Below, piece after piece: positions 1 to 7,564 of a stretch of DNA of 16,059 bases. Under the pieces are notes generated by a model. The model saw nothing but the letters and a program-made list of their open reading frames with translations. It was not told the origin of the DNA and ran no database searches. How positions within the stretch are numbered: position 1 is the first letter of the stretch; every line of letters starts with the position of its first letter. The DNA is taken from contig JAGXSO010000089.1 of assembly GCA_018333775.1 (NCBI GenBank), forward strand, positions 1 through 16,059. The letters run 5' to 3'. Both the position numbers and the translations under genes were made by a program. This DNA is from Truepera sp. (GTDB lineage: Bacteria > Deinococcota > Deinococci > Deinococcales > Trueperaceae).

Positions 1-638
1 CGGAAGGCGTTGACCGCACTTATCCCCCAGCGCGCCTGATCGCGGGCCAACTCCAGGAAGTAGGCGGCGCGCCGATCGGCAGGATCGCGAGTCACCACCT
101 CTTGCCAATAAGGGATGGCCTGCGCCGGGCGCCCAGTCTCGATCAAGATCCGCCCTGCCCAGATATAGGCCTCAAGGTGGCCCGGCACTCGATCTATCAC
201 CTGCAGGTAGTAAGCGAGCGCCTGTTCGAAGTCCCCTCGGTGGTAACTGGTAAAACCTAGCTCGTTGCCCACCAGGACAAACCACTCCTGGGCCTCACGA
301 TCGAGGCTGCCACCTACTTGCAGGTACTCGAGCCAGGTCCGCCAGGCCGGAAAGTACCAGCGGGTCAGGGTGTAGGCCTTGGCCAAAAAGCGCAGCGGCT
401 CGCTGCGGCCCGGCGCCTGGCGCACCGCCTCACGGCCTAGCGCAATGGCGTCGCGCCAGAGCGGCCGATCGGGGAAGGCCGGGATACCCGCCGCTTGCGC
501 TTCAGCAATCCTCGCCTCCCCTAACTGAATCGACTCCCGCGCCGCCGGGTTAAGTGGCTCTTGTGCGAATACACCTACTGTAAGACCTGTAAGGCCGATG
601 AGGCCAAGGGCGATAAGGTAGCTAACGATTCGTTTCAT
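1..638 (-). CDS. Exported TPR-repeat protein (partial, C-terminus outside window)
   Basis: The reading frame is open from an ATG at 638 to the window edge, 212 codons seen. Residues 1-25 form a signal peptide: Lys-Arg, then a Leu/Ile/Gly-rich core ending in VFAQ. The rest is helical and rich in Trp/Tyr, with TPR-like units around 105-190 (for example GDFEQALAYYLQVIDRVPG and GRPAQAIPYWQEVVTRDP). TPR proteins of this kind are periplasmic or envelope-associated scaffolds, but no partner is visible. The start is supported by a strong Shine-Dalgarno (GGAAGGAG) about 7 bases upstream. A TATAAT box lies about 95 bases before the start. The specific function is unknown. Confidence 0.85.
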   Translation of the reverse strand, partial: MKRIVSYLIALGLIGLTGLTVGVFAQEPLNPAARESIQLGEARIAEAQAAGIPAFPDRPLWRDAIALGREAVRQAPGRSEPLRFLAKAYTLTRWYFPAWRTWLEYLQVGGSLDREAQEWFVLVGNELGFTSYHRGDFEQALAYYLQVIDRVPGHLEAYIWAGRILIETGRPAQAIPYWQEVVTRDPADRRAAYFLELARDQARWGISAVNAF

Positions 639-732
639 GACGGTATCTCCTTCCGTGATAGTTTCACGCGACAAACCGAGTCTGTTGGTTTAATCACGAA
701 TCACAGCCGTGGGTTGATCCACCCCCCAGGCT

Positions 733-738
733 ATTATA
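733..738 (-). promoter_or_regulatory. Candidate -10 box for the TPR gene
   Basis: A perfect TATAAT on the minus strand, in the 161-base gap before the TPR gene. No convincing -35 lies 16-18 bases upstream, so it may be a weak or activator-dependent promoter. The 5' leader would be about 90 bases. Confidence 0.4.
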
Positions 739-799
739 CCCCGGCAGTCTCATGATCCCCGAGTTGCAGATGAGTCTTATGACGCTAACGGTAGCTCAG

Positions 800-1045
800 C
801 TAGCGGGTCATGCCGCCATCAACAATGAACGCCTGCCCAGTGATAAAGCCGCTCTCAGGTGAAAGCAAGAAGGTGACCAGCGCCGCTACGTCCGCGGGCT
901 CCCCCGCCCGATCTACCGGGTGTTGGGCGTAATCCTCGGGCGCTAAGGACTGCTGGCGCACCTCGATCCAATTGGGACTGACGGCATAGCCGATGCCGCG
1001 TGCGCCGCCGGTCACCAGAGCCGCTCGCGGCTCCCTTAAGCCCAT
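800..1045 (-). pseudogene. Short-chain dehydrogenase/reductase with internal deletion
   Basis: An 81-codon frame starts with the SDR cofactor-binding strand ([11 protein letters not shown], residues 9-19). It runs straight into the typical C-terminal part: SPNWIEV (near 23-29), a D/P-rich loop, then [19 protein letters not shown] and the closing VDGGMTR. SDRs are usually about 250 residues, so some 160-170 residues are missing, including the catalytic Ser and YxxxK. The reading frame is intact across the scar, so this is an in-frame internal deletion rather than decay by stop codons. Its ATG is one base after the stop of the TspO-like gene, so it is probably still co-transcribed. A folded, active reductase is very unlikely. 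Confidence 0.85.
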
Positions 1046-1046
1046 G

Positions 1047-1808
1047 TCACCTGGGCCTAGCGTAGCCCGTCTTGAATCTTGGCAGCGCTAGCGCCCCCAA
1101 GAGCAGCGCGGCGGCCAGGAGTGACACGTAGGCCATCACCGCCGTATCTTGCTGCCTAACGAAGATACCGATAAGCGCCCACACTACTACCAGCACAAAC
1201 ACCACATTGCGCTCGCGTTTGAGCATCAATAAGGCGATAGTTAGGGCCGCAATCACGGTGATTACCCCCCAGAGCGCATCCGGTAGCCCCCAGCCACCCC
1301 AACCGGCGTTATAAAGCGCGACGGTGGTGTTAGCCACGGTAGCCACCGTCAGCCAGCCCAGATACAGGCTAAAGGGGCCGTCGATGGTCCAGCGCTCTAT
1401 GACTGGCGCGCTATCGCTGGGTTGAAGGCGCAGGTATAGAGCGATCAGCGAGAGCAGCAGCCCAACCATCAGCAGCAGGCTTAGGGTTATTTGCAGGTTG
1501 TGCCAGGCCACTAACCAGAGGCTGTTAAATAGGCAGCTTGCGACAAACAGGTAGCCGATCCGCCGCAGGCGCGGGTTGTCGCGCTGCGCCGGGAGCGCCT
1601 GGTAGATGGCAAAGGCGATTAGCCCCAGGTAGATCAGACCCCAGATACTAAACACGTAGCCCGCAGGCACGAACAGCACCGGAAAGCGGTCTGACACCTC
1701 GCCGGTAGTCCGCCCAGCCAAAGGCAGTAGCGAAGCTAAGGCGTTCATAACTAGCGTCAGCAGCAGCGCCGCCACATTGGCGCTTTGCCGCAACAGGTCG
1801 CGGTTCAT
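1047..1808 (-). CDS. TspO/MBR-related (tryptophan-rich sensory protein-like) membrane protein
   Basis: This 253-residue protein has about seven or eight hydrophobic segments. It carries the aromatic signature of the larger TspO-like family: [18 protein letters not shown] (about 46-63), a SLWLVAWH stretch near 96-103, and [13 protein letters not shown] (about 154-166). Classical TspO is about 160 residues with five helices, so this is the longer bacterial relative often annotated as a tryptophan-rich sensory protein. TspO proteins bind porphyrins or related ligands, but the role of the long form is not settled. Its ATG overlaps the ribH stop (ATGA, 1805-1808), with GAGGAGG inside the ribH end as ribosome binding site, so it is translationally coupled to ribH. 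The truncated SDR follows one base after its stop. Confidence 0.8.
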   Translation of the reverse strand: MNRDLLRQSANVAALLLTLVMNALASLLPLAGRTTGEVSDRFPVLFVPAGYVFSIWGLIYLGLIAFAIYQALPAQRDNPRLRRIGYLFVASCLFNSLWLVAWHNLQITLSLLLMVGLLLSLIALYLRLQPSDSAPVIERWTIDGPFSLYLGWLTVATVANTTVALYNAGWGGWGLPDALWGVITVIAALTIALLMLKRERNVVFVLVVVWALIGIFVRQQDTAVMAYVSLLAAALLLGALALPRFKTGYARPR

Positions 1809-2269
1809 GGCAACCTCCTCAACAGGTTGGCCATCTCAATAGCCGACACCGCTGCCTCGAAGCCCTTGTTCCCGGCCTTGGTGCCAGAGCGCTCGATAGC
1901 CTGTTCGATAGTATCGGTAGTCAGCACGCCAAAGATGACCGGCACACCGGTCTCGAGCGCCGCCGCAGCGATGCCGCCGGCTACCATGCTACAGACATGA
2001 TCGTAGTGGCTGGTCGCTCCGCGGATTACTGCGCCTAAGCAGATTACCGCATCGTAGTCACTGCTAGCGGCTAGGCGCTTGGCCACAAGGGGGATCTCGA
2101 CCGCACCGGGCACCCAGGCCACAGTAATGGCCTCGGAGCTGGCCCCGTGGCGGAGCAGCGCATCCTCGGCCCCCTCGAGCAAGCGGCGGGTGATGAAGTC
2201 GTTGAAACGGCTCACCACAATACCGATCTTAAGGTCGCTCGCGGATAGCTGGCCGTTTAGCTGTCTCAT
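1805..2269 (-). CDS. ribH: 6,7-dimethyl-8-ribityllumazine synthase
   Basis: Penultimate enzyme of riboflavin synthesis: it condenses 5-amino-6-ribitylamino-uracil with 3,4-dihydroxy-2-butanone 4-phosphate in the cytoplasm. The 154 residues match the usual length. Visible family motifs are SRFN (20-23), VPGAVEIP (53-60), [14 protein letters not shown] (79-92) with the general acid His88, GVLTTDT (114-120) and [15 protein letters not shown] (126-140) with Arg127. No other rib gene is in the window, so it is not in a riboflavin operon here. It heads an operon with the TspO-like gene. The start codon lies six bases after a TATAAC box with no usable Shine-Dalgarno, which suggests a leaderless transcript. 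No FMN riboswitch is seen. Confidence 0.96.
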   Translation of the reverse strand: MRQLNGQLSASDLKIGIVVSRFNDFITRRLLEGAEDALLRHGASSEAITVAWVPGAVEIPLVAKRLAASSDYDAVICLGAVIRGATSHYDHVCSMVAGGIAAAALETGVPVIFGVLTTDTIEQAIERSGTKAGNKGFEAAVSAIEMANLLRRLP

Positions 2270-2275
2270 GGCCCT

Positions 2276-2281
2276 GTTATA
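2276..2281 (-). promoter_or_regulatory. Extended -10 box immediately before ribH (leaderless start)
   Basis: TGA-TATAAC on the minus strand ends exactly six bases before the ribH ATG, so transcription would begin at or next to the A of the start codon. The TG one base before the hexamer makes it an extended -10, which can work without a good -35. The 250-base gap up to 2519 otherwise shows no gene. Confidence 0.5.
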
Positions 2282-2519
2282 TCAGGTATGGCGCAGGGGA
2301 ATAGCAAGCGGGAGCTAAATCCACTCCTCAGAAAACAGGAGCTAGAAGCCAGGAGTCAGTAGGGGCGACCCCGCCCACAGCGTTCTTGGGCAATTCTCCC
2401 TTAATTCAGCTCCCGCCGGCGTGAGGCGCTTCTACTTCAGGCCGTACATGGCGAAACTGCCCGATGGCCGATCCTCGGTCGCTGCAATGCAGCAGCCGTG
2501 CCGCCTCTGCTAGCCTAGC

Positions 2520-3110
2520 TTAGGGCCTAAACATATCGAGTACAGCGTTATTGATGCTGTCGAGCGCACTGAAGCTCAGGTCCCCTTGGTCGTTAACCTG
2601 CACGGTGAAAACATTCCACCCTGCCCGCAACGCCAGGTCAGTCCCTCGACCCGACAGCGTGGTGTCGCGGTCAACAAAGAGCAGCACAAAGAAGCCGCCG
2701 CCCTCTAAGCTGGCTACGCCCAGGTAGCCGACATCATTTTCAGGACCACTCCAAGACTCGCTACCGTCGTTGTCCTCGTAAACCTTAGTGACGGCTCGAG
2801 CAAAATTAACCCCCTCGGGCGAGACGCGATACTCGGTCCCTAACCCTGGCAAGGGGATGGCGCCGCCGCGAAACGGCTGAAGCTGATCGGTCGCCAAGGG
2901 CACCGTGGTCACGCTGAAGGTGCCAACCACCAGCGGGCTACTGGCCACTTCAAGTAGCGTGCGCCCGTCGAGATCGATCACATGGATGCCCACCCGAACC
3001 GTGTCGGGCAGGGGAGCTTCGGCCTTGACTACGCCACCGACCGTAGCCGCCTGTTGCGCGAAAGCCGTCGCCATAATAAGCAAGAGTATCGTTAGTATCA
3101 GTCGCTTCAT
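2520..3110 (-). CDS. Exported protein of unknown function
   Basis: The chosen ATG at 3110 opens a classic signal peptide (MKRLILTILLLIMATAFAQQ), giving 196 residues with cleavage expected after AFA. A longer in-frame start at 3164 would add 18 residues in front of the signal peptide and is less likely. A GGAGG lies ten bases upstream of the chosen start. The mature part is Gly/Val/Asp-rich and probably beta-rich, with no cysteine pair, catalytic motif or membrane anchor that I recognise. It is flanked by non-coding stretches on both sides, so it is probably a single-gene unit. I do not recognise the family. Confidence 0.75.
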   Translation of the reverse strand: MKRLILTILLLIMATAFAQQAATVGGVVKAEAPLPDTVRVGIHVIDLDGRTLLEVASSPLVVGTFSVTTVPLATDQLQPFRGGAIPLPGLGTEYRVSPEGVNFARAVTKVYEDNDGSESWSGPENDVGYLGVASLEGGGFFVLLFVDRDTTLSGRGTDLALRAGWNVFTVQVNDQGDLSFSALDSINNAVLDMFRP

Positions 3111-3267
3111 CAGAAGCTTGCCTCCAAACGCCCTTGAGTCTAGCACAGCCGCATGAAAAGCCATTTCACATGCCTTTCACGCGCTGCTCATAGCCCCGGC
3201 GCAGTATGACACGGCGTAGCTAAGGGATCAAGCGCACCGTAGCGGTCTCGAGTTGGGCGACGGTTGT

Positions 3268-3300
3268 TCCCGAGGTTGCTTCGCCGCGCTCGCAACGACA
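3268..3300 (-). repeat. Copy of the widespread 'TTGCGAGCG..GCGAAGCAA' dispersed repeat
   Basis: The minus strand reads GTCGTTGCGAGCG followed by CGGCGAAGCAACCTC. This matches the short intergenic repeat seen in many unrelated bacteria (consensus from memory: GTCATTGCGAGCG, then AGCGAAGCAATCTC). Its ends are inverted (GTTGC at 3275-3279, GCAAC at 3292-3296). Translated, it gives the spurious peptide SLRARRSNL, often mis-annotated as protein. The 310-base gap 3111-3420 holds this repeat and the adjacent hairpin but no credible gene. Confidence 0.6.
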
Positions 3301-3303
3301 GGG

Positions 3304-3335
3304 AACCCCCCCGGATCGCTTTAAGCAGGGGGGTT
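3304..3335. repeat. Nested inverted repeat (G/C stem) downstream of galE
   Basis: AACCCCCC (3304-3311) pairs with GGGGGGTT (3328-3335) around a 16-base loop. The loop itself contains the small palindrome GCTTTAAGC (3318-3326). It lies 86 bases past the galE stop and could end galE transcription, although no T-tract follows on either strand. It directly adjoins the dispersed repeat, and the pair may be one mobile unit. Confidence 0.5.
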
Positions 3336-3420
3336 GGGAGGATTTGGGAGCGAATTGTGGCGCGTGCCAAAGCGGTGCGCGAGCGCACCCTACGGGATTA
3401 CGAGGGCCAAGTGCGCCAGC

Positions 3421-4401
3421 TCAGTGCGCGTAGCCATCCGGGTGACGCTGGTGCCACGCCCAGGCCGCAGCCACGATCTCCGCAAGCTCGGGGTAACGCG
3501 GCTGCCAACCCAGCTCACTGCGGATGCGGGTCGAGTCAGCCACCAAAGCGGCGGGGTCGCCGGGGCGACGCGCTACCACCTTGGCGGGGATGGGGTGGCC
3601 GGTCACCTGTCGGCAGACCTCGATGACCTCATTGACGGTGAAGCCTTGACCGTTGCCGAGGTTATAGGCGCGCCGCTCGCCGGGCTGGATAGCCTCGAGC
3701 GCCAGGATATGCGCCTCGGCTAGGTCCAGCACGTGGATATAGTCGCGGATGCAGGTGCCGTCTTTAGTAGGATAGTCATCGCCGAACACGCTGACGCTGC
3801 CCTGCCGCCCCAAGGCTACCTGCAACACTAGCGGGATCAAGTGGCTCTCAGGGCGGTGGTCTTCGCCAAAACGCTCCGAGGCCCCGGCGGCATTGAAGTA
3901 GCGCAGCGTAGCGTAGCCTAGCCCCAAGGTCTCACTGAGCCAGTACATGATCCGCTCGATCAGCCACTTGGACTCGCCGTAGACGCTCGCCGGTCTCACC
4001 GGAGCATCTTCTGGGATAGGGAGCTGTTCGGGGGCGCCAAATAGCGCTGCGGTCGAGGAGAAGACGATCTTCTTGACCTGGTGCTCTAGCAGCGTCTCTA
4101 GCAAAGCTAGCGTCCCAGCGCTGTTGTTAGTAAAGTACTTAAAGGGCTCGGCCATCGACTCGCCCACCAGCGAATGGGCTGCAAAATGCACTACCGCCTC
4201 GATATCGTGCCGGCGTAACGCCTGGCTAACCGTCTCACGATCGGTAATGTCGGCCAGCACGAAGGCCGCCTCGGGGTGAACCGCGGCGCGATGGCCGGTA
4301 CTTAAGTTGTCCAGCACCACCACGCGGTGACCGCGCGCAATGAGCCGCTCAGTGGTGATGCTGCCGATATACCCGGCGCCGCCGGTAACCAGGATATTCA
4401 T
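3421..4401 (-). CDS. galE: UDP-glucose 4-epimerase
   Basis: A 326-residue extended SDR that interconverts UDP-glucose and UDP-galactose with tightly bound NAD+, feeding galactose use and surface polysaccharides. Seen: the NAD-binding GGAGYIG (7-13), DNLSTGHR (31-38), [11 protein letters not shown] (72-82), catalytic SST (115-117) and YGESK (Tyr141, Lys145), then RYFNAAGA (167-174) and [14 protein letters not shown] typical of GalE. The length is normal and no key residue is missing. It stands alone, with no other Leloir gene, and diverges from the SPW gene. The ATG lies six bases after TAGACT with only a poor Shine-Dalgarno (GGGG, too close), suggesting a leaderless message. Confidence 0.96.
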   Translation of the reverse strand: MNILVTGGAGYIGSITTERLIARGHRVVVLDNLSTGHRAAVHPEAAFVLADITDRETVSQALRRHDIEAVVHFAAHSLVGESMAEPFKYFTNNSAGTLALLETLLEHQVKKIVFSSTAALFGAPEQLPIPEDAPVRPASVYGESKWLIERIMYWLSETLGLGYATLRYFNAAGASERFGEDHRPESHLIPLVLQVALGRQGSVSVFGDDYPTKDGTCIRDYIHVLDLAEAHILALEAIQPGERRAYNLGNGQGFTVNEVIEVCRQVTGHPIPAKVVARRPGDPAALVADSTRIRSELGWQPRYPELAEIVAAAWAWHQRHPDGYAH

Positions 4402-4407
4402 AGCCCC

Positions 4408-4413
4408 AGTCTA
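4408..4413 (-). promoter_or_regulatory. TAGACT -10 box before galE
   Basis: TAGACT fits TANNNT and ends exactly six bases before the galE ATG. The same hexamer precedes lysJ (7-base gap) and brnT (6-base gap). No clear -35 is seen at 16-18 bases upstream. Confidence 0.5.
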
Positions 4414-4439
4414 GCCGATTCAGCCTCTGCGTCGCGTGG

Positions 4440-4445
4440 TATCAT
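4440..4445 (+). promoter_or_regulatory. Extended -10 box for the SPW gene
   Basis: TGG-TATCAT, an extended -10, lies back to back with the galE promoter. Initiation would fall at about 4452. That is the A of an upstream ATG opening a four-codon ORF whose TGA overlaps the true start (see findings). GGAGG at 4454-4458 is the Shine-Dalgarno for the start at 4463. Confidence 0.5.
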
Positions 4446-4462
4446 AGCTTTATGGAGGACGC

Positions 4463-4831
4463 ATGACCCAGCCGCGCTCAAACGGTGCTCGAGCCTCGTA
4501 CATAATCTTGGCTAACCGCCTAATTCTGGCTCTCGGCCTGTGGCTGGTCGCCTCCCCTGTCGTCTTAGGCTTCTTAGCTGGGGCAGCGGGCAGCAACAGT
4601 CTGGTGATCGGGCTGGCAGTGGCGGTAGTAGCTCTGGTGCTGCTGCGGCGTGGGCAAGAAGCGGCTGGACTCAGCGTTATCACCCTAGGGCTTGGGCTGT
4701 GGACTATTCTCGCCCCCTTCCTGCTCGGCTTTGTCCACCAATACGCGGCGCTCTGGAGCCACCTCTTCAGCGGCGCGATGTTAGCGGTCTTGGCCGCCTT
4801 TAGCCTCGGTGAGGAGTTAGCGATTGAGTAA
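4463..4831 (+). CDS. SPW-repeat membrane protein
   Basis: 122 residues with two copies of the SPW motif, each a pair of membrane helices. GLWLVASPVVLGF (25-37) is followed by a second helix, and GLWTILAPFLLGF (78-90) is followed by SHLFSGAMLAVLA. The second copy has AP in place of SP. SPW proteins (PF03779) are small inner-membrane proteins of unknown biochemical role. The start is chosen for the GGAGG five bases upstream. The gene is monocistronic, convergent with mobA and divergent from galE. The hydrophilic N-terminus (about 10 residues) carries Arg residues, consistent with a cytoplasmic N-terminus. Confidence 0.85.
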   Translation: MTQPRSNGARASYIILANRLILALGLWLVASPVVLGFLAGAAGSNSLVIGLAVAVVALVLLRRGQEAAGLSVITLGLGLWTILAPFLLGFVHQYAALWSHLFSGAMLAVLAAFSLGEELAIE

Positions 4832-4865
4832 GCGCTCGGTGGTGGGCGGGAAGTGGAAGACGGTT

Positions 4866-4910
4866 TGTGGTAAGTGGGAAAACCCTACATCCCACAACCC
4901 ACTTCCCACA
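4866..4910. terminator. Long stem-loop between convergent genes
   Basis: TGTGG-T-AAGTGGG (4866-4878) pairs with CCCACTT-C-CCACA (4898-4910). That is twelve base pairs with one mismatch and a 19-base loop. It sits between the SPW stop (4831) and the mobA stop (4920), so it could end both transcripts. No T-tract follows on either strand, so it may act as a 3' stabiliser or a Rho-assisted stop. Confidence 0.5.
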
Positions 4911-4919
4911 TACCGCATT

Positions 4920-5477
4920 TCAAGGCAGCTCCTCAGGGCGGTTGGCATTGGTTAGCACTTGCGCGCCACAGCGGGCTAGCACCTCAGAGACGTCCACGAA
5001 GCGTGCCCCGGCCAGCTCGGGGAGGCGGCGCATAGCAAAATCTCCACGCTGAAGCTGGTCTGCCACTAGCGGTAAGAGGCGCTGGTGATAAAGAGCAGCG
5101 AGCGGCTCGACGCCCTGTTGACCTCTCACCATGACTATCGGCGCCAGGTCGCGGCACTCCAGCAGCAGGGCCCAATACGCGGGGGTGAGGTACGGCAAGT
5201 CGCAGGCTGCGAGAGCCAGCCAGTCGTGCTGGGCATGGCTGAGCGCGCTGTGCAGGCCGCTCAGGCTATCACCGCCCCGGATAATGTCCGCGACTACCGG
5301 CACGCCAAACTCCGGATAAGGGTCGTTGGCTACGATAAAGCGCTCAGCCGCCGCGCTCAGGCTCGCTAGCACGTGGGCTAGAAGCGGCTTTCCCTGATAG
5401 ATAAAGCGCGCCTTGTCGCGGCCAAAGCGGGCTGAGCGGCCACCCGCTAAAACCGCAGCGCTAAACAGGTCCGGCAT
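4920..5477 (-). CDS. mobA: Molybdenum cofactor guanylyltransferase
   Basis: 185 residues. MobA attaches GMP (from GTP) to molybdopterin-bound Mo (or W) to form the dinucleotide cofactor, in the cytoplasm. Seen: LAGGRSARFGRDK (10-22), the nucleotide-binding loop with Arg17 and Lys22, GDSLSGLHSAL (69-79, the GPLAG-like region), ACDLPYL (91-97) with the Mg-binding Asp93, EPLAALYH (124-131) and LTNANRPEEL (175-184). The length is normal. It is alone on its strand but fits with tupABC at the right end of the window. The ATG lies six bases after TATGAT with no Shine-Dalgarno, so a leaderless transcript is likely. A CTP-using MocA/MobA relative cannot be fully excluded. Confidence 0.92.
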   Translation of the reverse strand: MPDLFSAAVLAGGRSARFGRDKARFIYQGKPLLAHVLASLSAAAERFIVANDPYPEFGVPVVADIIRGGDSLSGLHSALSHAQHDWLALAACDLPYLTPAYWALLLECRDLAPIVMVRGQQGVEPLAALYHQRLLPLVADQLQRGDFAMRRLPELAGARFVDVSEVLARCGAQVLTNANRPEELP

Positions 5478-5483
5478 AGCGGC

Positions 5484-5489
5484 ATCATA
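5484..5489 (-). promoter_or_regulatory. TATGAT -10 box before mobA (leaderless start)
   Basis: TATGAT on the minus strand ends exactly six bases before the mobA ATG, putting the transcription start on the start codon. The divergent phosphate symporter gene shares this 68-base gap and uses a normal Shine-Dalgarno (AGGGAG) instead. Confidence 0.55.
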
Positions 5490-5545
5490 CGCGCTTGGCT
5501 ACGCCGAGCGCCTCGTGCCATACTGCTCTGCATTAGGGAGACGCC

Positions 5546-7162
5546 ATGCTCGTAACCATCGTCGGCGGTGTGGGTCTGTTTCTGCTCGGCATGCTGCTCA
5601 TGACCGACGGCCTCAAGACGGCAGCGGGCTCGACCCTTAACCGTATCCTCTACCGCTTTACCCGCCTGCCGGTATTGGGGGTGTTCTCAGGTGCGCTGGT
5701 CACAGCGCTGGTGCAGTCCTCGAGCGCCACCACGCTGGCGGTCATCGGCTTTGTCGGCGCCGGGATGCTGAGCTTCCCGCAGGCGCTCGGTGTTATCTAC
5801 GGCATCAACCTCGGCACTACCAGCACCGCCTGGCTAGTGTCGCTGATCGGCTTTCAGCTCAACGTCTCAGTCATAGCGCTACCGCTGATAGCGATAGGAG
5901 CGCTGTTGCGGCTCGTAGGCGCAGCGCGGCTGGGGGCCTATGGCTTGGCACTGGCCGGGTTCGGCCTGCTGTTTGTTGGGATCGCTACCCTGCAAGAGGG
6001 GATGCGCGGCGTAGCCGAGACCTTTGACCTGGCGCGTTTCTCCGGCACCGGGCTGGGAGGGGTGCTGCTGCTGGTCTTAATCGGCATGGCTATGACGGTG
6101 GTGATGCAGTCCTCAAGCGCGGCGGTAGCCACCACCTTGACCGCCTTGCACACCGGGGCCATCGGGCTCGAGCAAGCCGCAGCGCTGGTGATTGGCCAGA
6201 ATATCGGCACCACCATCAAGGCGCTAGTGGCAGCGCTTGGCGCTTCGGTGGCGGCGCGGCGGACGGCAGCGGCCCATATCTTTTTTAATGTGCTCACTGC
6301 CGTACCGGCTCTGGCGCTGCTTAACTACTTCGTGCAGGGGATGCGGTGGCTAGAAGAGTCCCACGGCTGGGATAGTGCCGCCACACTGGCAGCCTTTCAC
6401 AGCGCCTTTAACATCATCGGCGTGATGATCTTCCTGCCCCTGACCGGCGTCTTTGCTCAGCTCATCATGCGCCTGGTACCGGAAACTGGCCCGCAGCTTA
6501 CCAAGCACTTAAACCCGCGCCTGATCCCCATTGCCGCTACCGCCCTGGAAGCGGCCCGGCGCACCAGCCTGGATATTGCGGCGCTGCTCTTTGGCGTGAT
6601 GGGCGATGCCTTGCGCCGGCGTGCCGTGCCGCGCTTCACTGCCTCGCAACTCGATAAAGCTGAGGAGGCACTTCGTGAGACGCGCCGCTATCTGGCGCAG
6701 ATCCGCTCGGCCCCCGAGGGCGACAGCGAGTATCGTCAACACGTCTCGGTACTGCATGCGCTCGAGCACTTGGAGCGCTTGGCCACGGCCTGCCGCGAGC
6801 CGGACCATATGCCGTATCTAAGCCGCGAGGCGCAATTGTCGGGCGCAGCCTTGTTGCAGCGCAGCAGCCAGGAGCTAGCCACTCAGCTGGCTGAGGCGCG
6901 GGCGCTGATCGGCGTGGGGGCCGAGGCTGACCTGTTGCCGCTGATGAAAGATGTCTCCCAGCAGGTTGCGGCGGCGAGACGGCAGCAGCGGGTAGAGGTG
7001 CTTAATCAGACCGCCGCCGGCAAGCTCGACTCCGAGCAAGCCATGGCAGAGCTTGAGGCCATGCGCTGGGTAGACCGCCTGGCCTACCACGCCTGGCGGG
7101 CGATTAATCATCTCCAGGAGGAACCTTTGCCCGATACCGTGGACGGCGAGGTAATCGCCTAA
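5546..7162 (+). CDS. Na+/phosphate symporter (NptA/PNaS family) with PhoU-like tail
   Basis: 538 residues. The N-terminal part up to about 310 is a membrane domain built from two inverted repeats. Each repeat carries the substrate-binding QSSSA motif (57-61 and 188-192) and a GTT turn (90-92 and 221-223), plus FHSAFNIIG (284-292). This is the PF02690 architecture of sodium-driven phosphate import. Residues about 335-520 are soluble, helical and Arg/Glu-rich, like the PhoU domain often fused to these transporters as a regulator. The start is supported by AGGGAG six bases upstream. It diverges from mobA over 68 bases and no pho gene is adjacent. The natural stop is followed at once by ABC transporter debris. 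Confidence 0.92.
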   Translation: MLVTIVGGVGLFLLGMLLMTDGLKTAAGSTLNRILYRFTRLPVLGVFSGALVTALVQSSSATTLAVIGFVGAGMLSFPQALGVIYGINLGTTSTAWLVSLIGFQLNVSVIALPLIAIGALLRLVGAARLGAYGLALAGFGLLFVGIATLQEGMRGVAETFDLARFSGTGLGGVLLLVLIGMAMTVVMQSSSAAVATTLTALHTGAIGLEQAAALVIGQNIGTTIKALVAALGASVAARRTAAAHIFFNVLTAVPALALLNYFVQGMRWLEESHGWDSAATLAAFHSAFNIIGVMIFLPLTGVFAQLIMRLVPETGPQLTKHLNPRLIPIAATALEAARRTSLDIAALLFGVMGDALRRRAVPRFTASQLDKAEEALRETRRYLAQIRSAPEGDSEYRQHVSVLHALEHLERLATACREPDHMPYLSREAQLSGAALLQRSSQELATQLAEARALIGVGAEADLLPLMKDVSQQVAAARRQQRVEVLNQTAAGKLDSEQAMAELEAMRWVDRLAYHAWRAINHLQEEPLPDTVDGEVIA

Positions 7163-7402
7163 GACCGTACCTACCGCCAGCAGCTTTGGTCATTCGTCGC
7201 CGTGCTAAAAGCGCGCGGCCTTACCGTGTTCCTGACCACCCACTACCTCGAGGAGACCAACCAGCTTTGCGACCGCATCGGCATTTTGCACCAGGGGCGC
7301 TTAGTCGCGCTCGCCCAGCTGGCCGTATGGCTTGTGCTCTTCGGCCACCTCTTCGCCGCAGCGGACATTGTCCAGGGTCGCCCCTACCGCGCCTTCATGG
7401 CG
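7163..7402 (+). pseudogene. ABC-2 exporter remnant (ATPase end fused to permease start)
   Basis: Directly after the symporter stop, in the frame starting at 7163, comes the end of an ABC ATPase: RQQLW, KARGLTVFLTTHYLEE (with the H-loop His), LCDRIGILHQGRL. At about 7313-7321 it passes in frame into a stretch like the first membrane segment of an ABC-2 permease (AVWLVLFGHLF, then GRPYRAFMA). Similarity stops near 7402. Walker A, signature and most of Walker B are absent, and most of the permease is gone. It is thus a scar of at least two deletions in an exporter operon. A weak internal ATG at 7202 exists, but I do not believe a functional product is made. Confidence 0.7.
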
Positions 7403-7447
7403 GCCACTTGTTCCCCCACTGGGGTTCGGGTGACTCTCTCAGTGGCG

Positions 7448-7540
7448 GCCCAACGCTCGCATTGACCGGCGGCCGACGAGCGTAGCGAGGAGGGCACCGC
7501 AAGCGCGCTTGTGGCCGTCCGCTCGAAGGCGGGGTTCGGC
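7448..7540 (-). repeat. attC-like element
   Basis: On the minus strand it begins GCCGAAC and ends GTTGGGC (a perfect GTTRRRY), 93 bases apart. Inner arms: CGG-CGGCC (7467-7474 on plus) pairs with GGCCG-T-CCG (7513-7521), leaving one unpaired T, the kind of extrahelical base that orients attC sites. It encodes in one frame the peptide NPAFERTATSALAVPSSL, which recurs as a spurious ORF in many genomes. Confidence 0.5.
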
Positions 7541-7564
7541 GTCATGGTTCTTCCGGACCTGGAC

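Noticed and set aside
2270..2519. FMN riboswitch near ribH
   Set aside because: The ribH start lies six bases after a -10 box, leaving no leader, and none of the conserved riboswitch segments is visible.
3188..3388. A 66-codon minus-strand ORF with SLSLRARRSNL
   Set aside because: The peptide is the usual spurious translation of the TTGCGAGCG-type dispersed repeat.
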